From an uncultured Alteromonadaceae bacterium (GTDB lineage: Bacteria; Pseudomonadota; Gammaproteobacteria; Enterobacterales; Alteromonadaceae): a stretch of DNA of 64,000 bases. The notes under the pieces were generated by a model. It worked only from the letters and a program-made list of their open reading frames with translations. It was not told the origin of the DNA and did no database searches. Positions 18,746 through 28,491 of this stretch are shown here, piece after piece. The translations under genes and the position numbers were made by a program. The stretch lies in contig CANNDC010000006.1 in the NCBI GenBank assembly GCA_947503265.1, positions 124,001-188,000 of the forward strand, read 5' to 3'. Every line of letters begins with the position of its first letter. The stretch's first letter is position 1.

Positions 18746-18939
18746 AACCTCAACTCGGTATAAGAAATTAGCTAATAAATTGACTTGCATAGCTTAATTT
18801 TATCTTAGGTTCTTGCTAGCGGTTTTTTTCTAGTACAAGGAAAATTTGTGCGTCAATAGCTGGCTTTTGCAAACAAATTTAACGCGGTAATAGGGAAAAA
18901 CAGCAGCTAGAAAGCAAGTTGTTATCCCGAGTTGAGGTT
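18746..18939. repeat. Segment bounded by long inverted repeats, MITE-like
   Basis: AACCTCAACTCGG (18746-18758) recurs as its exact complement CCGAGTTGAGGTT (18927-18939). With two mismatches the match extends inward to about 21 bases (next bases TATAAGAA versus GATAACAA). The 168-bp interior is AT-rich and has no open frame. It fills most of the space between the convergent genes ending at 18744 and 18948. It could be a non-autonomous mobile element or a long RNA hairpin; no clear target duplication is seen. Confidence 0.55.
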
Positions 18940-18947
18940 AATTAACC

Positions 18948-20411
18948 CTATAAACAATCGCTCAATTTTTTAGATTCAGCAATTTCTTCTCTTTGCCGTT
19001 TAGCTTTCCTATCTCCAGATTTTGCTGACTTGGTTAACCAACTTAATCCTTCAATTTTTTGATCAGCACAAAATAACTTTTCACCTAAAATTCCTGATGC
19101 TCTTACGTGTCCCTGCTCTGCTGCCTTTTCCAAATAGGTGAGTGCTCTAATCTCTTCGCTAGTTTCAACTAACAAGTTATACATTTCGAAAGACGCGTCT
19201 GCATCATTAAATTTGTCAGACATGACATGAAGAATATCTAACACTTTTTGCGTATCAATTGAAACATCAATGCTATGCATTTCTCGTCTCACGTTATCCT
19301 CGACATCTTCGAAATCAGCAATATCGTAAAAATACTCACCTTCCTGCAAGGCGTATTTCAATTTTTCAAGATCATCATAAGACAAGGTTTCTGGAGAACT
19401 TAACTTTTGGCGATAAGAAGTAAGTACATCCTCTTGTGTGGTTTTACTCGCTGATTTTTCTAACAGCCGCGTTGCATCATCTAGCCCAAGGGACTCTAAC
19501 TCTTGTGCATACTTAGACGCCAACCGTTTTTGCTCTACTGTACTCAAGCGACGTTGTAAATGCTGAATTATATAGGCTTTTTTAGCTAAAACTGAACCAG
19601 AGGATGCAGCAGAATTTAACCATGAATCTGCTTTTCTATTGTACCGCTCTTCCCCAATACGTTTTATTACTGAGAATTCATTTCGGTAGATCTTGTCTAA
19701 GATAAACCACCATATATATTGGAACTCTTTATCTCCTTCTTCAGCTTTACTTTTAATTAATTCAGCTTCAGCTGTTGGAGTAAAATAATTTCCAAATTTG
19801 TGCTCCTTAGTGGCGTCGTATTCGTCTACTGCACCATCAAGTGATGCACAGTTAAATAACACGACTTCATAATCATTATTTTCAATGTCTGTAAGACACC
19901 CCTGATCCACTTTTAAAAGAATAAGATTACATAAAATGGCAAATACTGCTGTGAATGCTATCGGTACAAGGAGTAACTTTTTGTGTGATGGAAACTCTAT
20001 GGTAAAAGGTCTGATGATGTTCTCATCAACTGCATAGAGTTCAATTCGTGACAATTTAATATCACTGGCAATAAAAACAATACCAAGTGGTAAAGGAATC
20101 AATAAAAACCATAAAATTTGTGGTTGGAAAACAATACCCAAAATAACATAGGCGCTACCAACCAATAAGGTGACGGGCAGTCTAGCGCCAGCGGTGTGCA
20201 GTCTAGAAACAAAACGAGAATAGAGTGCAACACACGCCGGATAGATTAACGCAGCAAGAAATAAATTGATGATAAAATATTGATCAAAGAACGCTATCCA
20301 TAGCGTTAACGGAATAAGTCCAACTGACGCTGCGATTAACGCCTGCGCAGGTTTCTCATTAAACGTCAGCCCCTTAAAAGCATTTAATAATTCTACTCTT
20401 TCATATCTCAT
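18948..20411 (-). CDS. Membrane protein with C-terminal Sel1-like repeats, function unknown
   Basis: 487 residues. Residues about 20-115 hold four hydrophobic segments and another is near 150-165. The rest is acidic and helical, ending with Sel1/TPR-like repeats (ALTYLEKAAEQGHVRASGILGEKLF and GLSWLTKSAKSGDRKAKRQRE). Sel1 repeats usually serve as protein-interaction scaffolds. The order, membrane anchor then soluble repeat domain, suggests an assembly platform at the inner membrane. I do not recognise a named family. It appears to be a single-gene unit. Confidence 0.65.
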   Translation of the reverse strand: MRYERVELLNAFKGLTFNEKPAQALIAASVGLIPLTLWIAFFDQYFIINLFLAALIYPACVALYSRFVSRLHTAGARLPVTLLVGSAYVILGIVFQPQILWFLLIPLPLGIVFIASDIKLSRIELYAVDENIIRPFTIEFPSHKKLLLVPIAFTAVFAILCNLILLKVDQGCLTDIENNDYEVVLFNCASLDGAVDEYDATKEHKFGNYFTPTAEAELIKSKAEEGDKEFQYIWWFILDKIYRNEFSVIKRIGEERYNRKADSWLNSAASSGSVLAKKAYIIQHLQRRLSTVEQKRLASKYAQELESLGLDDATRLLEKSASKTTQEDVLTSYRQKLSSPETLSYDDLEKLKYALQEGEYFYDIADFEDVEDNVRREMHSIDVSIDTQKVLDILHVMSDKFNDADASFEMYNLLVETSEEIRALTYLEKAAEQGHVRASGILGEKLFCADQKIEGLSWLTKSAKSGDRKAKRQREEIAESKKLSDCL

Positions 20412-20470
20412 GAAAGTATTCCTAATAAAGATTTACAAACAAAATGCATTTATTCCACTAACTTACTGGT

Positions 20471-20794
20471 TCAATTCATACCGTAGTCTTTTTCAATTTT
20501 CGCTATTCGTACACGAAACTGAGTATACCATTTTTCCCGCCCCACTTTTTGCGCTTCCATGTGTTCAAGGTTCTTTTTCCACATTTTAATGGATTCCAGA
20601 TTTTCCCAGTATGAAACTGTGATACCAACCTGCTCTCTAGCTGACTCAATCCCAAGGAAACCCGGTTGCAATGCGGCCAATTCAACCATTTTATTAGCCA
20701 TTTTTGCATAACCTTCTGGGTCATTTGCACCAAGTAGCGAGGTGAAAACCACCGCATAATAGGGTGGTTCGGGTGTCTTTGCAATATAACTCAA
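20471..20794 (-). CDS. Antibiotic biosynthesis monooxygenase (ABM) fold protein
   Basis: 107 residues of the dimeric ferredoxin-like ABM fold: YYAVVFTSLL, LAALQPGFLGIESARE and ITVSYWENLESIKMWKKNLEH are the family's strand-helix pattern. Members include quinol monooxygenases and heme-degrading proteins, but many have no known activity. The start is TTG, with AGGAAG 4 bp upstream, and it lies 11 bp after tatD, so it belongs to the end of that operon. Substrate unknown. Confidence 0.8.
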   Translation of the reverse strand: MSYIAKTPEPPYYAVVFTSLLGANDPEGYAKMANKMVELAALQPGFLGIESAREQVGITVSYWENLESIKMWKKNLEHMEAQKVGREKWYTQFRVRIAKIEKDYGMN

Positions 20795-20805
20795 ATGACT
20801 TCCTA

Positions 20806-21576
20806 TTAATCTTTGACTAAATTAAACAATTCGTAAAAGTTTTTCGTTGTCTGCGCGGCTATTTCTTCAACCGATACCCCTTTCAATTTAGCGATAAATT
20901 CTGCCACCTCAACTACATATCCGGGTTGATTTTGTTTACCTCGGTATGGAACCGGAGCAAGCCAAGGCGAATCAGTTTCAATCAGTAATTTATCCAGAGG
21001 AATCGCTTTAACGACCTCTCGCAACTCACTAGCAGAATTGAAGGTGACAATTCCAGAGATGGAAATATATAAGCCTAAGTCTATTGCAGCTTGCGCCATA
21101 TCCAGAGATTCAGTAAAGCAATGAAGGACTCCTCTTATATGCCGTTCCTTATACTTTTTTAATAGTTCTATAGTGTCTTTCCTGGCGTCACGCGTATGAA
21201 TGATCAAGGGTTTGTTAAGTTTGTTTGCAACTTTGATATGATCAACAAAAGACTGAAGTTGAACTTCCTTGGTTTCAGCACTATAAAAGTAATCTAATCC
21301 GGTTTCCCCGATTGCTACCACATCATCTTGAGATGCCATTGTTAATAATTCATCATAGCTACATGCATCTTCTTGATGCAGAGGATGCACACCGCAAGAC
21401 ATGGATACTTCTTCAAAATGACCGACTTTTTCCTGCATCTCGCAAAATTCATTTACAGAAACTGCGACACAAAGGAAATGTTCAACGCCCCTGTTCTTAG
21501 CAAAATTAATTACTTCAGCCAGTTCGGTTGGGGTTTTATCTAATCGATCTAAATGACAATGAGAGTCTACAAACAT
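20806..21576 (-). CDS. TatD family metal-dependent deoxyribonuclease
   Basis: 256-residue TIM-barrel hydrolase of the YcfH/TatD type. Metal-binding residues are visible in DSHCHLD at the N-terminus, a glutamate in IGETGLDY, histidines in LIIHTRDA and LHCFTES, and an aspartate in ETDSPWL. Family members act as Mg2+-dependent 3'-5' exonucleases or D-aminoacyl-tRNA deacylase-like enzymes. It follows holB directly; the pilZ gene that often lies between them in gammaproteobacteria is absent. Confidence 0.92.
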   Translation of the reverse strand: MFVDSHCHLDRLDKTPTELAEVINFAKNRGVEHFLCVAVSVNEFCEMQEKVGHFEEVSMSCGVHPLHQEDACSYDELLTMASQDDVVAIGETGLDYFYSAETKEVQLQSFVDHIKVANKLNKPLIIHTRDARKDTIELLKKYKERHIRGVLHCFTESLDMAQAAIDLGLYISISGIVTFNSASELREVVKAIPLDKLLIETDSPWLAPVPYRGKQNQPGYVVEVAEFIAKLKGVSVEEIAAQTTKNFYELFNLVKD

Positions 21577-21599
21577 ACTAAAACCATACGATTTTTTAA

Positions 21600-22487
21600 T
21601 TACCTATCTAGTTTAGCTATTCTATTGAGCAAATTAGTCAAAATAATAACTTTATTTACTCCTGGGTTGGTTATTGCTTTAACTGCCAATTTGCAGTCTT
21701 GATCACACTGCCAATAAGCATCGTTCCGAAAATGATTATCTAGGTTTTTATACAAATCATATTGCAGCCACTGAATTATTTTATCAGCGTGCTTCTGCCA
21801 TTTTTCAGCTAGTTCTGCTGAAATCTTTGTATTACTTCGTAAATCGCTAATGGCACGAGTAAACTCATCAAATGAAACTCCCTGATCATCTTGTAAGGCT
21901 TCGAGTATCAAAAAAGGTGCATTGGAGTGAGCTTGAATAAAATCAATACTGACATCACTATATCCTTGCGAGATTAACCATTGATGACACTGTTCTTGAC
22001 TTGGAGAAGGTAAGCTAACTTTTTCACATCGACTTAGAATAGTCGGTAAAAGTCGTTCAGGACTGTCTGTAACTAATAGTAAAAACGTATTTAACGTTGG
22101 TTCTTCAAGGGTTTTTAATAACGCATTTGAAGCAGATTCTGTCATGGTATCAGCGTTATCTATCACCAATACTTTATTACCAGACAACTGCGATGTGCTG
22201 GTCAAAATCTGTATAGCATCACGGATCAAATCAACCCCAATCTGCTTGTCTGACTGAATCAGATGCCAATCGGGATGAGATTGAGCCTTAAATAACTTAC
22301 ATGATTGGCATTCACCACAGGGTTTTTCATCAGTCGTTTTGCACAATAACGTTTGGCTTAAACGTCTTGCAAACCGTTTTTTTCCGATACCAGATTGCCC
22401 TTTTAACAATAAACCATGATGTAAGTTATTGCGCAAAGCTCTGTTGCTGAGTTCTGTATATACAGTGTCTAACCAAGGCATTTTCAT
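21600..22487 (-). CDS. holB: DNA polymerase III subunit delta'
   Basis: 295-residue clamp-loader subunit that with delta, gamma/tau and associated chains loads the beta clamp. The AAA+ P-loop-like [13 protein letters not shown] is followed by a zinc module ([19 protein letters not shown]) and the family motifs [11 protein letters not shown] and SRCEKVSLP with the SRC arginine. Delta' does not hydrolyse ATP in E. coli. The stop codon region of tmk overlaps its start by 4 bp. It is shorter than E. coli HolB (334), mainly in the C-terminal collar. Confidence 0.93.
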   Translation of the reverse strand: MKMPWLDTVYTELSNRALRNNLHHGLLLKGQSGIGKKRFARRLSQTLLCKTTDEKPCGECQSCKLFKAQSHPDWHLIQSDKQIGVDLIRDAIQILTSTSQLSGNKVLVIDNADTMTESASNALLKTLEEPTLNTFLLLVTDSPERLLPTILSRCEKVSLPSPSQEQCHQWLISQGYSDVSIDFIQAHSNAPFLILEALQDDQGVSFDEFTRAISDLRSNTKISAELAEKWQKHADKIIQWLQYDLYKNLDNHFRNDAYWQCDQDCKLAVKAITNPGVNKVIILTNLLNRIAKLDR

Positions 22488-23107
22488 TGAGCGACCATAT
22501 ATGCTTGTAACGCGGTTACTATGTCTTGTTGAACCTTTTCTAACGGCTGCATGGTATTGATTGTTACAATGCTATTATCTGCTTCAGCTAAAGCTAGGTA
22601 ACGTTGTCTTGTTCTTTGAAAAAAGCTCAGCCCTGCCAGTTCTATTCTGTCAAGTTCTCCCCTGCCTCTCGCTCTTTTTAGCCCTATCTCTGCATCAACA
22701 TCTAAATACAGGGTTAAATCCGGTTTAAATCCAGATAATGCGATATCTCTTAGTGCAGTCATTTTTTCAGCGGATATTCCTCTACCACCACCCTGGTATG
22801 CTTGGGAAGATAAGTCGTGCCTGTCACCTACTACCCACTTCCCCTGCTCAAGGGCTGGTTTAATGACATTTTCTAACAATTGTACTCGTGCAGCGTACAT
22901 GAGCAATAATTCTGATTCTTCGGTTACCGTTTCTTGCCAATCGTGCTTAACACAATCTCGAATCGCTTCCGCCATTGGAGTGCCACCGGGTTCCCGGGTA
23001 CAGATTACGGTTTTCCCAAACTCCTCCAAGCATTTTTTAATACAGGCGATAGCGCTACTTTTACCTGCGCCTTCTAATCCTTCTATAACGATAAACTTTG
23101 CTGACAT
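22484..23107 (-). CDS. tmk: Thymidylate kinase
   Basis: 207-residue kinase that converts dTMP to dTDP. P-loop [10 protein letters not shown], the DR(E/H) motif in [12 protein letters not shown] and the LID region [11 protein letters not shown] followed by [24 protein letters not shown] are all visible. Length equals the bacterial norm. It is the usual partner of holB in this gene order and lies 26 bp after mltG. Confidence 0.96.
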   Translation of the reverse strand: MSAKFIVIEGLEGAGKSSAIACIKKCLEEFGKTVICTREPGGTPMAEAIRDCVKHDWQETVTEESELLLMYAARVQLLENVIKPALEQGKWVVGDRHDLSSQAYQGGGRGISAEKMTALRDIALSGFKPDLTLYLDVDAEIGLKRARGRGELDRIELAGLSFFQRTRQRYLALAEADNSIVTINTMQPLEKVQQDIVTALQAYMVAQ

Positions 23108-23133
23108 GAATAATTTCTTATGACTTAGTGTGA

Positions 23134-24135
23134 TTACTTTTTGAGTTGATATTTTCGCACTGCTTTATTGTGCTGATCTAAGGTAACAGAAAATTGATGG
23201 CTACCATCACCTTTAGAAACAAAATATAGCTCGTCCGTGACCATGGGGTTCAATGTAGCGGTTATAGCCAGTTTACTCATCATTGAAATGGGAGTGGGAG
23301 GCAAACCCTTGATTACATATGTATTGTATGGCGTTGCCTGTTTTAAATCCTTGCGTCTAATATTGCCATCGAATTTATCCCCCATACCGTATATCACAGT
23401 GGGATCTGTCTGCAAACGCATGTTTAACCTGAGTCGATTAACAAACACCCCCGCTATGCGACTCCTTTCGCTCGCCAGTCCAGTTTCTTTTTCAACTATT
23501 GAAGCCAATATCAACGCTTCGTAAGGCGTATTGTAAGGCAAATCAAGTTCGCGCATTTGCCATTCTGTCTGCAAGAACTCAGTTAACGCTAAGTGCGCTC
23601 GGTTAACAATATCTTCAACCTTACTACCCGCAGTATATTGATAAGTGTCCGGAAGCAACATGCCTTCCATTGAAGTTGCCTCAAATGAAGGTTCTAACAG
23701 AGCTAACCATTGTTCGTCAGTTAATGTTGAAGGTATCAAGTTTGCCGTGCTATTTAGTTGTTCTAACCAATCCTTCCAGGTTAAACCTTCGATTAGCTGA
23801 ACCATAAAGGTCATTTCTTTGCCATTGGATAGATTGAAAAAAAGATCTCTCACTGACATGCCGAATTTAAGCTCGTAGGTTCCGGCTTTGATTTGAGACA
23901 TCTCTGGTTCCATCTTAAGGGCAAGTTTTATCAGAAGCGGGCTTCTCAATATCGAACGCTCGGACAGATCTTCAATAATGCCATTTGCGTACATGCTTGA
24001 ATCCACAGTAAGCACTTGGCTATGACCAATAAGCAAAGGTTTATGAAAAGCAGAGTTAACCGAATAAACTAAGGCGGAAACACCAACGACAATCAGTAAA
24101 CTTAACGCAGCAATCACTTTAATAAGAATATTCAC
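23134..24135 (-). CDS. mltG: Endolytic murein transglycosylase
   Basis: 333 residues: an N-terminal membrane anchor (about 5-25), a LysM-like domain, and the YceG-like catalytic domain. The catalytic glutamate is in [12 protein letters not shown], and the [12 protein letters not shown] and [16 protein letters not shown] segments are conserved. It cuts nascent glycan strands in the periplasm and acts as a terminase for peptidoglycan polymerisation. The start is GTG at 24135. It lies 9 bp after pabC. Confidence 0.94.
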   Translation of the reverse strand: MNILIKVIAALSLLIVVGVSALVYSVNSAFHKPLLIGHSQVLTVDSSMYANGIIEDLSERSILRSPLLIKLALKMEPEMSQIKAGTYELKFGMSVRDLFFNLSNGKEMTFMVQLIEGLTWKDWLEQLNSTANLIPSTLTDEQWLALLEPSFEATSMEGMLLPDTYQYTAGSKVEDIVNRAHLALTEFLQTEWQMRELDLPYNTPYEALILASIVEKETGLASERSRIAGVFVNRLRLNMRLQTDPTVIYGMGDKFDGNIRRKDLKQATPYNTYVIKGLPPTPISMMSKLAITATLNPMVTDELYFVSKGDGSHQFSVTLDQHNKAVRKYQLKK

Positions 24136-24143
24136 GTGCAGCC

Positions 24144-24953
24144 TTAATTATCTTTAGTAGATGTAAAGATTGATTGAATATTGGAAAGATTATTTGACCA
24201 ATTTTCGTCATTTGTACCTTTAAGGCTTCTTACAGGCACCCAACCCATCAAACAATTTGAAATAGCTATCTCATCGGCTAAAAACAACTCATTCACTCCA
24301 GCAACCACTTGTTTTAATTCAATATTATTTGATTTCAATAAATCAAAAACATGGTTACGCATAACGCCAATCACTCCACTGCTTTCGAGATTTGGCGTGA
24401 ACCAGGTGTCGGCTTTGCGCCAAAACAAATTACCTGCGCTTGTTTCAATTACATGCCCATTTGTATCACACACAACCACGTCATCATACTCAAGTTTATC
24501 TAGTTCGCGCTTAATTAATACCTGTTCGAGTCTGTTAAGGTGTTTGATACCCGCTAGCAAAGGTTGAATGGCTAACTGAATCGAACTAATTCCCATTGAA
24601 ACACCATCTTTTCGCCAATTTGAATAGTGAACTGGGATTGACGATAACGAAAGGTAAGCGGTCGAATTAATACAGGTTGTAGGGCTATAACCACGACCAC
24701 CCTGACCACGAGATATGACAACTTTAACGACATCATAATGCTGTGTTAATGAAAGTTCTAAAATAGTTTTTTCTAAATCGGTCCAGTCATTAAACTGAAT
24801 AAATAACTTATCGCAATCACGTTTAAGTCTTTGAAGATGCAATGCTAACAATTCTGGCTTTTTGTTAGAAACAGCGATTGTGGTGAAACATCCATCACCA
24901 TAGAGAGCAGTTCTGTCATTGAACGGGATTACACTATCTTGGTCTAGCACCAC
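24144..24953 (-). CDS. pabC: Aminodeoxychorismate lyase
   Basis: 269-residue fold-type IV PLP enzyme that splits 4-amino-4-deoxychorismate into p-aminobenzoate and pyruvate for folate synthesis. The hallmark YGDGCFTT, the PLP lysine in LNRLEQVLIKREL and ETSAGNLFW are present. No ATG is available: two GTGs open the frame, and an ATT four codons earlier would give a length closer to E. coli PabC, so the exact start is uncertain. A strong terminator after fabF lies just upstream, so expression may come from readthrough. Confidence 0.9.
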   Translation of the reverse strand: MVLDQDSVIPFNDRTALYGDGCFTTIAVSNKKPELLALHLQRLKRDCDKLFIQFNDWTDLEKTILELSLTQHYDVVKVVISRGQGGRGYSPTTCINSTAYLSLSSIPVHYSNWRKDGVSMGISSIQLAIQPLLAGIKHLNRLEQVLIKRELDKLEYDDVVVCDTNGHVIETSAGNLFWRKADTWFTPNLESSGVIGVMRNHVFDLLKSNNIELKQVVAGVNELFLADEIAISNCLMGWVPVRSLKGTNDENWSNNLSNIQSIFTSTKDN

Positions 24954-24983
24954 TACGGTCGTAATTTTAATATACCCCTAGAT

Positions 24984-25011
24984 ACAAAAAACCCAGTAAA
25001 TTTACTGGGTT
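24984..25011 (-). terminator. Rho-independent terminator after fabF
   Basis: AACCCAGTAAA followed at once by its complement TTTACTGGGTT (24990-25011) is a perfect 22-bp palindrome. On the minus strand it is followed by a run of T (24985-24990). It lies 40 bp past the fabF stop and separates the fab block from pabC-mltG-tmk-holB-tatD. Confidence 0.85.
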
Positions 25012-25051
25012 CAATGTAAACACTTTGACGACAACTTTCAATAATGTCTAA

Positions 25052-26290
25052 CTAGACTTTCTTGAATAATAGAGAGCCATTTGTGCCGCCAAAACCGAAA
25101 GAATTACAAAGTGCATATTCCATGCTCACTTTTCTTGCTTTGTGTGCGACAAAATCAAGATCACACCCTTCACCCGGATTATCAAGGTTGATAGTTGGCG
25201 GCGCAATTTGATCGCGGACAGCCAACAGGGTAAACACACCCTCAATGGCTCCTGCAGCGCCTAAAAGGTGACCTGTCATAGATTTAGTTGAACTTACTAA
25301 CAATTCGTTAGAATGCTCAGCAAAGACGCGTTTTACCGCTGCCACTTCGGCTACATCACCTGCAGGTGTAGAAGTACCGTGGGCATTAATATATCCAATT
25401 TGTTCTGGTGCAACATCAGCATCATTTAATGCATTGACCATGGCAGCAGCAGCGCCTTCTCCATCTTCAGGTGGAGAAGTCATGTGATAAGCATCGCCAC
25501 TCATACCAAAACCAACTAGTTCTGAGTAGATTGTCGCGCCTCTCGCTACCGCATGTTCATACTCTTCGAGCATAACCACACCAGCCCCCTCACCCATGAC
25601 AAAACCATCACGATCTTTATCCCAAGGACGACTTGCTTTTTGTGGGTCATCATTACGAGTAGACAAGGCTCTTGCCGCAGCAAATCCACCTACACCAAGT
25701 GGTGTGATAGAAGATTCAGCTCCGCCAGCCAGCATCGCATCAGCGTCACCGTATGCAATAGTTCTGGCTGCAACTCCGATATTGTGCACACCCGTAGTAC
25801 AGGCAGTAACAATATTCAGGTTGGGTCCTTTTAATCCTTCAAAAATCGACAAGAAACCCGAAATCATATTGGTTATAGTGGCGGGAACAAAGAATGGTGA
25901 CATTCTTCTTGGTCCATTGGCCAATAATTTCTTATGATTTTCTTCGATTAAGCCTAAACCACCGATTCCAGATCCAATCGCAACACCAACTCGTGCTGCA
26001 TTGCTTGCATCTATGGTTAGCTTAGAATCCTGTAGCGCCTGCATACCTGCGGCAATACCCATTTGAATGAAGCGGTCCATTTTTTTACTTTCTTTTCTCG
26101 GAATATATTTTTCAACATCGAAATCAGGTATTTGACCGGCAAATCTCGTTGAATATTCGGAAACATCAAAAGATGTAATAGGACTAATGCCGCTCTTGCC
26201 TGCTAGTATTGCATCCCAAGTAGAAGAAGAGTCTTCTCCTAAAGGAGTCAGCATGCCAAGACCGGTAACTACAACGCGACGTTTAGACAC
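25052..26290 (-). CDS. fabF: Beta-ketoacyl-ACP synthase II
   Basis: 412-residue thiolase-fold condensing enzyme that extends acyl-ACP with malonyl-ACP, including the temperature-dependent C16:1 to C18:1 step. The catalytic triad is visible: cysteine in TACTTGVHN, histidine in [11 protein letters not shown] and histidine in [11 protein letters not shown]. The start is GTG at 26290, with GGAGG 5 bp upstream; the overlapping ATG is out of frame. It follows acpP by 72 bp. Confidence 0.96.
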   Translation of the reverse strand: MSKRRVVVTGLGMLTPLGEDSSSTWDAILAGKSGISPITSFDVSEYSTRFAGQIPDFDVEKYIPRKESKKMDRFIQMGIAAGMQALQDSKLTIDASNAARVGVAIGSGIGGLGLIEENHKKLLANGPRRMSPFFVPATITNMISGFLSIFEGLKGPNLNIVTACTTGVHNIGVAARTIAYGDADAMLAGGAESSITPLGVGGFAAARALSTRNDDPQKASRPWDKDRDGFVMGEGAGVVMLEEYEHAVARGATIYSELVGFGMSGDAYHMTSPPEDGEGAAAAMVNALNDADVAPEQIGYINAHGTSTPAGDVAEVAAVKRVFAEHSNELLVSSTKSMTGHLLGAAGAIEGVFTLLAVRDQIAPPTINLDNPGEGCDLDFVAHKARKVSMEYALCNSFGFGGTNGSLLFKKV

Positions 26291-26362
26291 ATTGGCCTCC
26301 GCAACATAAGAATTGGAATAAAGGAAGGAATAAACGGCTCAGAAAGAGCCGTTTGAAATATC

Positions 26363-26602
26363 TTACGCGTCTTTATTTGCGTTAACGTAGTCAATTGCAG
26401 ACTGTACAGTAGTAATTTTCTCTGCTTCTTCGTCTGGAATCTCAGTATCGAACTCTTCTTCTAGAGCCATAACAAGTTCGACAGTATCCAATGAGTCCGC
26501 ACCCAAATCATCTACAAATGACGCTTCTGCTTTCACTTCTTCTTCTTTAACGCCAAGTTGCTCGACGATGATTTTTTTAACGCGATCTTCGATAGTACTC
26601 AT
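26363..26602 (-). CDS. acpP: Acyl carrier protein
   Basis: 79 residues, highly acidic, four-helix carrier of growing fatty acyl chains. The phosphopantetheine attachment serine is S37 in [18 protein letters not shown]. Nearly identical in layout to E. coli AcpP (78 residues). It sits between fabG and fabF with a 173-bp leader that probably holds its own promoter, as is usual for this abundant protein. Confidence 0.97.
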   Translation of the reverse strand: MSTIEDRVKKIIVEQLGVKEEEVKAEASFVDDLGADSLDTVELVMALEEEFDTEIPDEEAEKITTVQSAIDYVNANKDA

Positions 26603-26775
26603 ATTCTAGTTTTCCCTATTAAGTAGCTAGATAAAAATTTTGTGTAGTTTATTCAGCAAGTCATTAGCTTGCAAGCACGTATGTTAACTTTATATTCTGG
26701 TCAAACCACGTATTACGAAAGTCTAATAAACAATTATTTGACAATCAAGCGATAAAGTTGATTGTCATAGTTTAT

Positions 26776-27516
26776 TTAGCTCATGTACATCCCGCCGTTG
26801 ACCTGTATTGTTTCACCCGTTATGTATGCAGCACCATCACTGACTAAAAAACCAACGGTAGCAGCAATTTCTTTCGGATCTCCCAAACGATTTGCTGGAA
26901 TATCCTTAAAGATTGCTTGTTTTTGCTCATCTGTCAAAGATTTCGTCATATCAGTATCAATAAAGCCAGGAGCAACTACATTGACTGTTATGCCGCGAGA
27001 TGCCACTTCACGCGCAGTGGCTTTGCTAAAACCGATGACACCTGCTTTCGCAGCTGCGTAATTAGCTTGGCCCGCATTACCTGAACAACCTACAACAGAT
27101 CCAATGCTTACAATTCTGCCAGCACGTTTTTTCATCATTCCACGCAAAACAGCCTTGGTAAGCTTAAAAATAGGCGTTAAGTTGGTATTGATAATATCGT
27201 CCCACTCACTGTCTTTCATGCGCATCAACAAATTGTCTCGCGTGATGCCAGCGTTGTTTACCAAGATGTCGATATCACCGTGTTTTTCTTTTATTTCAGC
27301 TAATACTGACTCTAGCGAGTCCTGATTGGTGACGTTCAGAACCATACCGCAACTTGCGCCAGCTCCCATGTATTCAGAAATTGAATCTGCTCCATTTTGC
27401 GAAGTAGCAGTACCAATGACAGTCGCACCATCAGATATCAATTTTTCTGCAATCGCTCGGCCTATTCCTCTGCTAGCACCTGTAACAAGGGCAACCTTTC
27501 CCGATAAGTCACTCAT
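26776..27516 (-). CDS. fabG: 3-oxoacyl-ACP reductase
   Basis: 246-residue short-chain dehydrogenase that reduces 3-oxoacyl-ACP with NADPH. The TGASRGIG cofactor motif, NNAGITRDNL, the active-site serine in IGSVVG and the YAAAK tyrosine-lysine pair are all present, and it ends GGMYMS as is typical. It lies 13 bp after fabD in the elongation block. Confidence 0.97.
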   Translation of the reverse strand: MSDLSGKVALVTGASRGIGRAIAEKLISDGATVIGTATSQNGADSISEYMGAGASCGMVLNVTNQDSLESVLAEIKEKHGDIDILVNNAGITRDNLLMRMKDSEWDDIINTNLTPIFKLTKAVLRGMMKKRAGRIVSIGSVVGCSGNAGQANYAAAKAGVIGFSKATAREVASRGITVNVVAPGFIDTDMTKSLTDEQKQAIFKDIPANRLGDPKEIAATVGFLVSDGAAYITGETIQVNGGMYMS

Positions 27517-27529
27517 ATTATTTGTTTCC

Positions 27530-28459
27530 TTATAAAACTAAATTGACTGAATCTGGCGTATTAATCGCATTAACCGTCAACGATTTATCAATACGCTTGA
27601 TGAGTCCGCTCAATACTTTACCCGGACCAACTTCATAAAGTTCTGTTACCCCAGCATGGGCTAAATACTGCACTGTCTCTGTCCAACGCACTGGGCAGAA
27701 TAGTTGTCTAACGAGCGCATCTTTGATGTCAGCAGATGCGCTAGGAGACAATACATCAACGTTATTGATAACCGGAATGACTGGAGTTTGAAAATCCACT
27801 GAATTCATTAGATTAGCCAATTCATCGGCAGCCGGTTTCATTAACGCACAATGAGAAGGTACACTTACCGGTAGTGGCAATGCACGCTTCGCTCCTGCTT
27901 CCTTACAGTATTCTCCTGCTTTATCAGTTGCCTGCTTAGAACCTGCTATCACCACTTGGCCGGGTGAATTAAAGTTTACGGCTGACACCACTTGATTCAA
28001 CTCAGAAGCGGCTCTTTCACAAGCGTTAATAATACTCTCATCTTCTAAACCAATGATCGCATACATGGCACCTTCGCCCTCAGGCACAGCCTGTTGCATA
28101 AATTTACCACGAGCTTCAACTAATTTAACGCCATCTTCCAAAGAAATAACTTGAGCACAAACTAACGCAGAGTATTCACCTAAACTATGGCCAGCAAGGA
28201 AGTCTGGCTGTTTTACGCCTAATTCTTGTAGCAAATTAAAAATAGCGACACTCGAAGTCAATAGTGCGGGTTGAGTAATATGAGTTTGGTTGAGTTTACC
28301 TGTTTCATCATGTTGAATTAGCTCCCAAAGATCATAGCCTAACGCCTCTGAAGCTTTATTAAATACTGATAAAATGGAATTGTGCTGTGTCGCTAACTCA
28401 GAGAGCATTCCTTTAGATTGAGAACCTTGCCCAGGGAATATAAACGCACTTTTAGACAT
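27530..28459 (-). CDS. fabD: Malonyl-CoA:ACP transacylase
   Basis: 309-residue alpha/beta-hydrolase-like transferase that loads malonyl groups onto ACP. The nucleophile S92 is in AGHSLGEYSALV, and the histidine is in VPSHCALM. FPGQGSQ at the start and VGPGKVLSGLIKRI near the end are diagnostic. It lies between fabH and fabG with 32 and 13 bp gaps. Confidence 0.97.
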   Translation of the reverse strand: MSKSAFIFPGQGSQSKGMLSELATQHNSILSVFNKASEALGYDLWELIQHDETGKLNQTHITQPALLTSSVAIFNLLQELGVKQPDFLAGHSLGEYSALVCAQVISLEDGVKLVEARGKFMQQAVPEGEGAMYAIIGLEDESIINACERAASELNQVVSAVNFNSPGQVVIAGSKQATDKAGEYCKEAGAKRALPLPVSVPSHCALMKPAADELANLMNSVDFQTPVIPVINNVDVLSPSASADIKDALVRQLFCPVRWTETVQYLAHAGVTELYEVGPGKVLSGLIKRIDKSLTVNAINTPDSVNLVL

Positions 28460-28491
28460 ATTAATAACCTTATTAAAAATTGTTGGAAAAA

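Noticed and set aside
25553..25937. Overlapping open frames antisense to fabF
   Set aside because: Both lie inside the strongly conserved synthase gene on the other strand.
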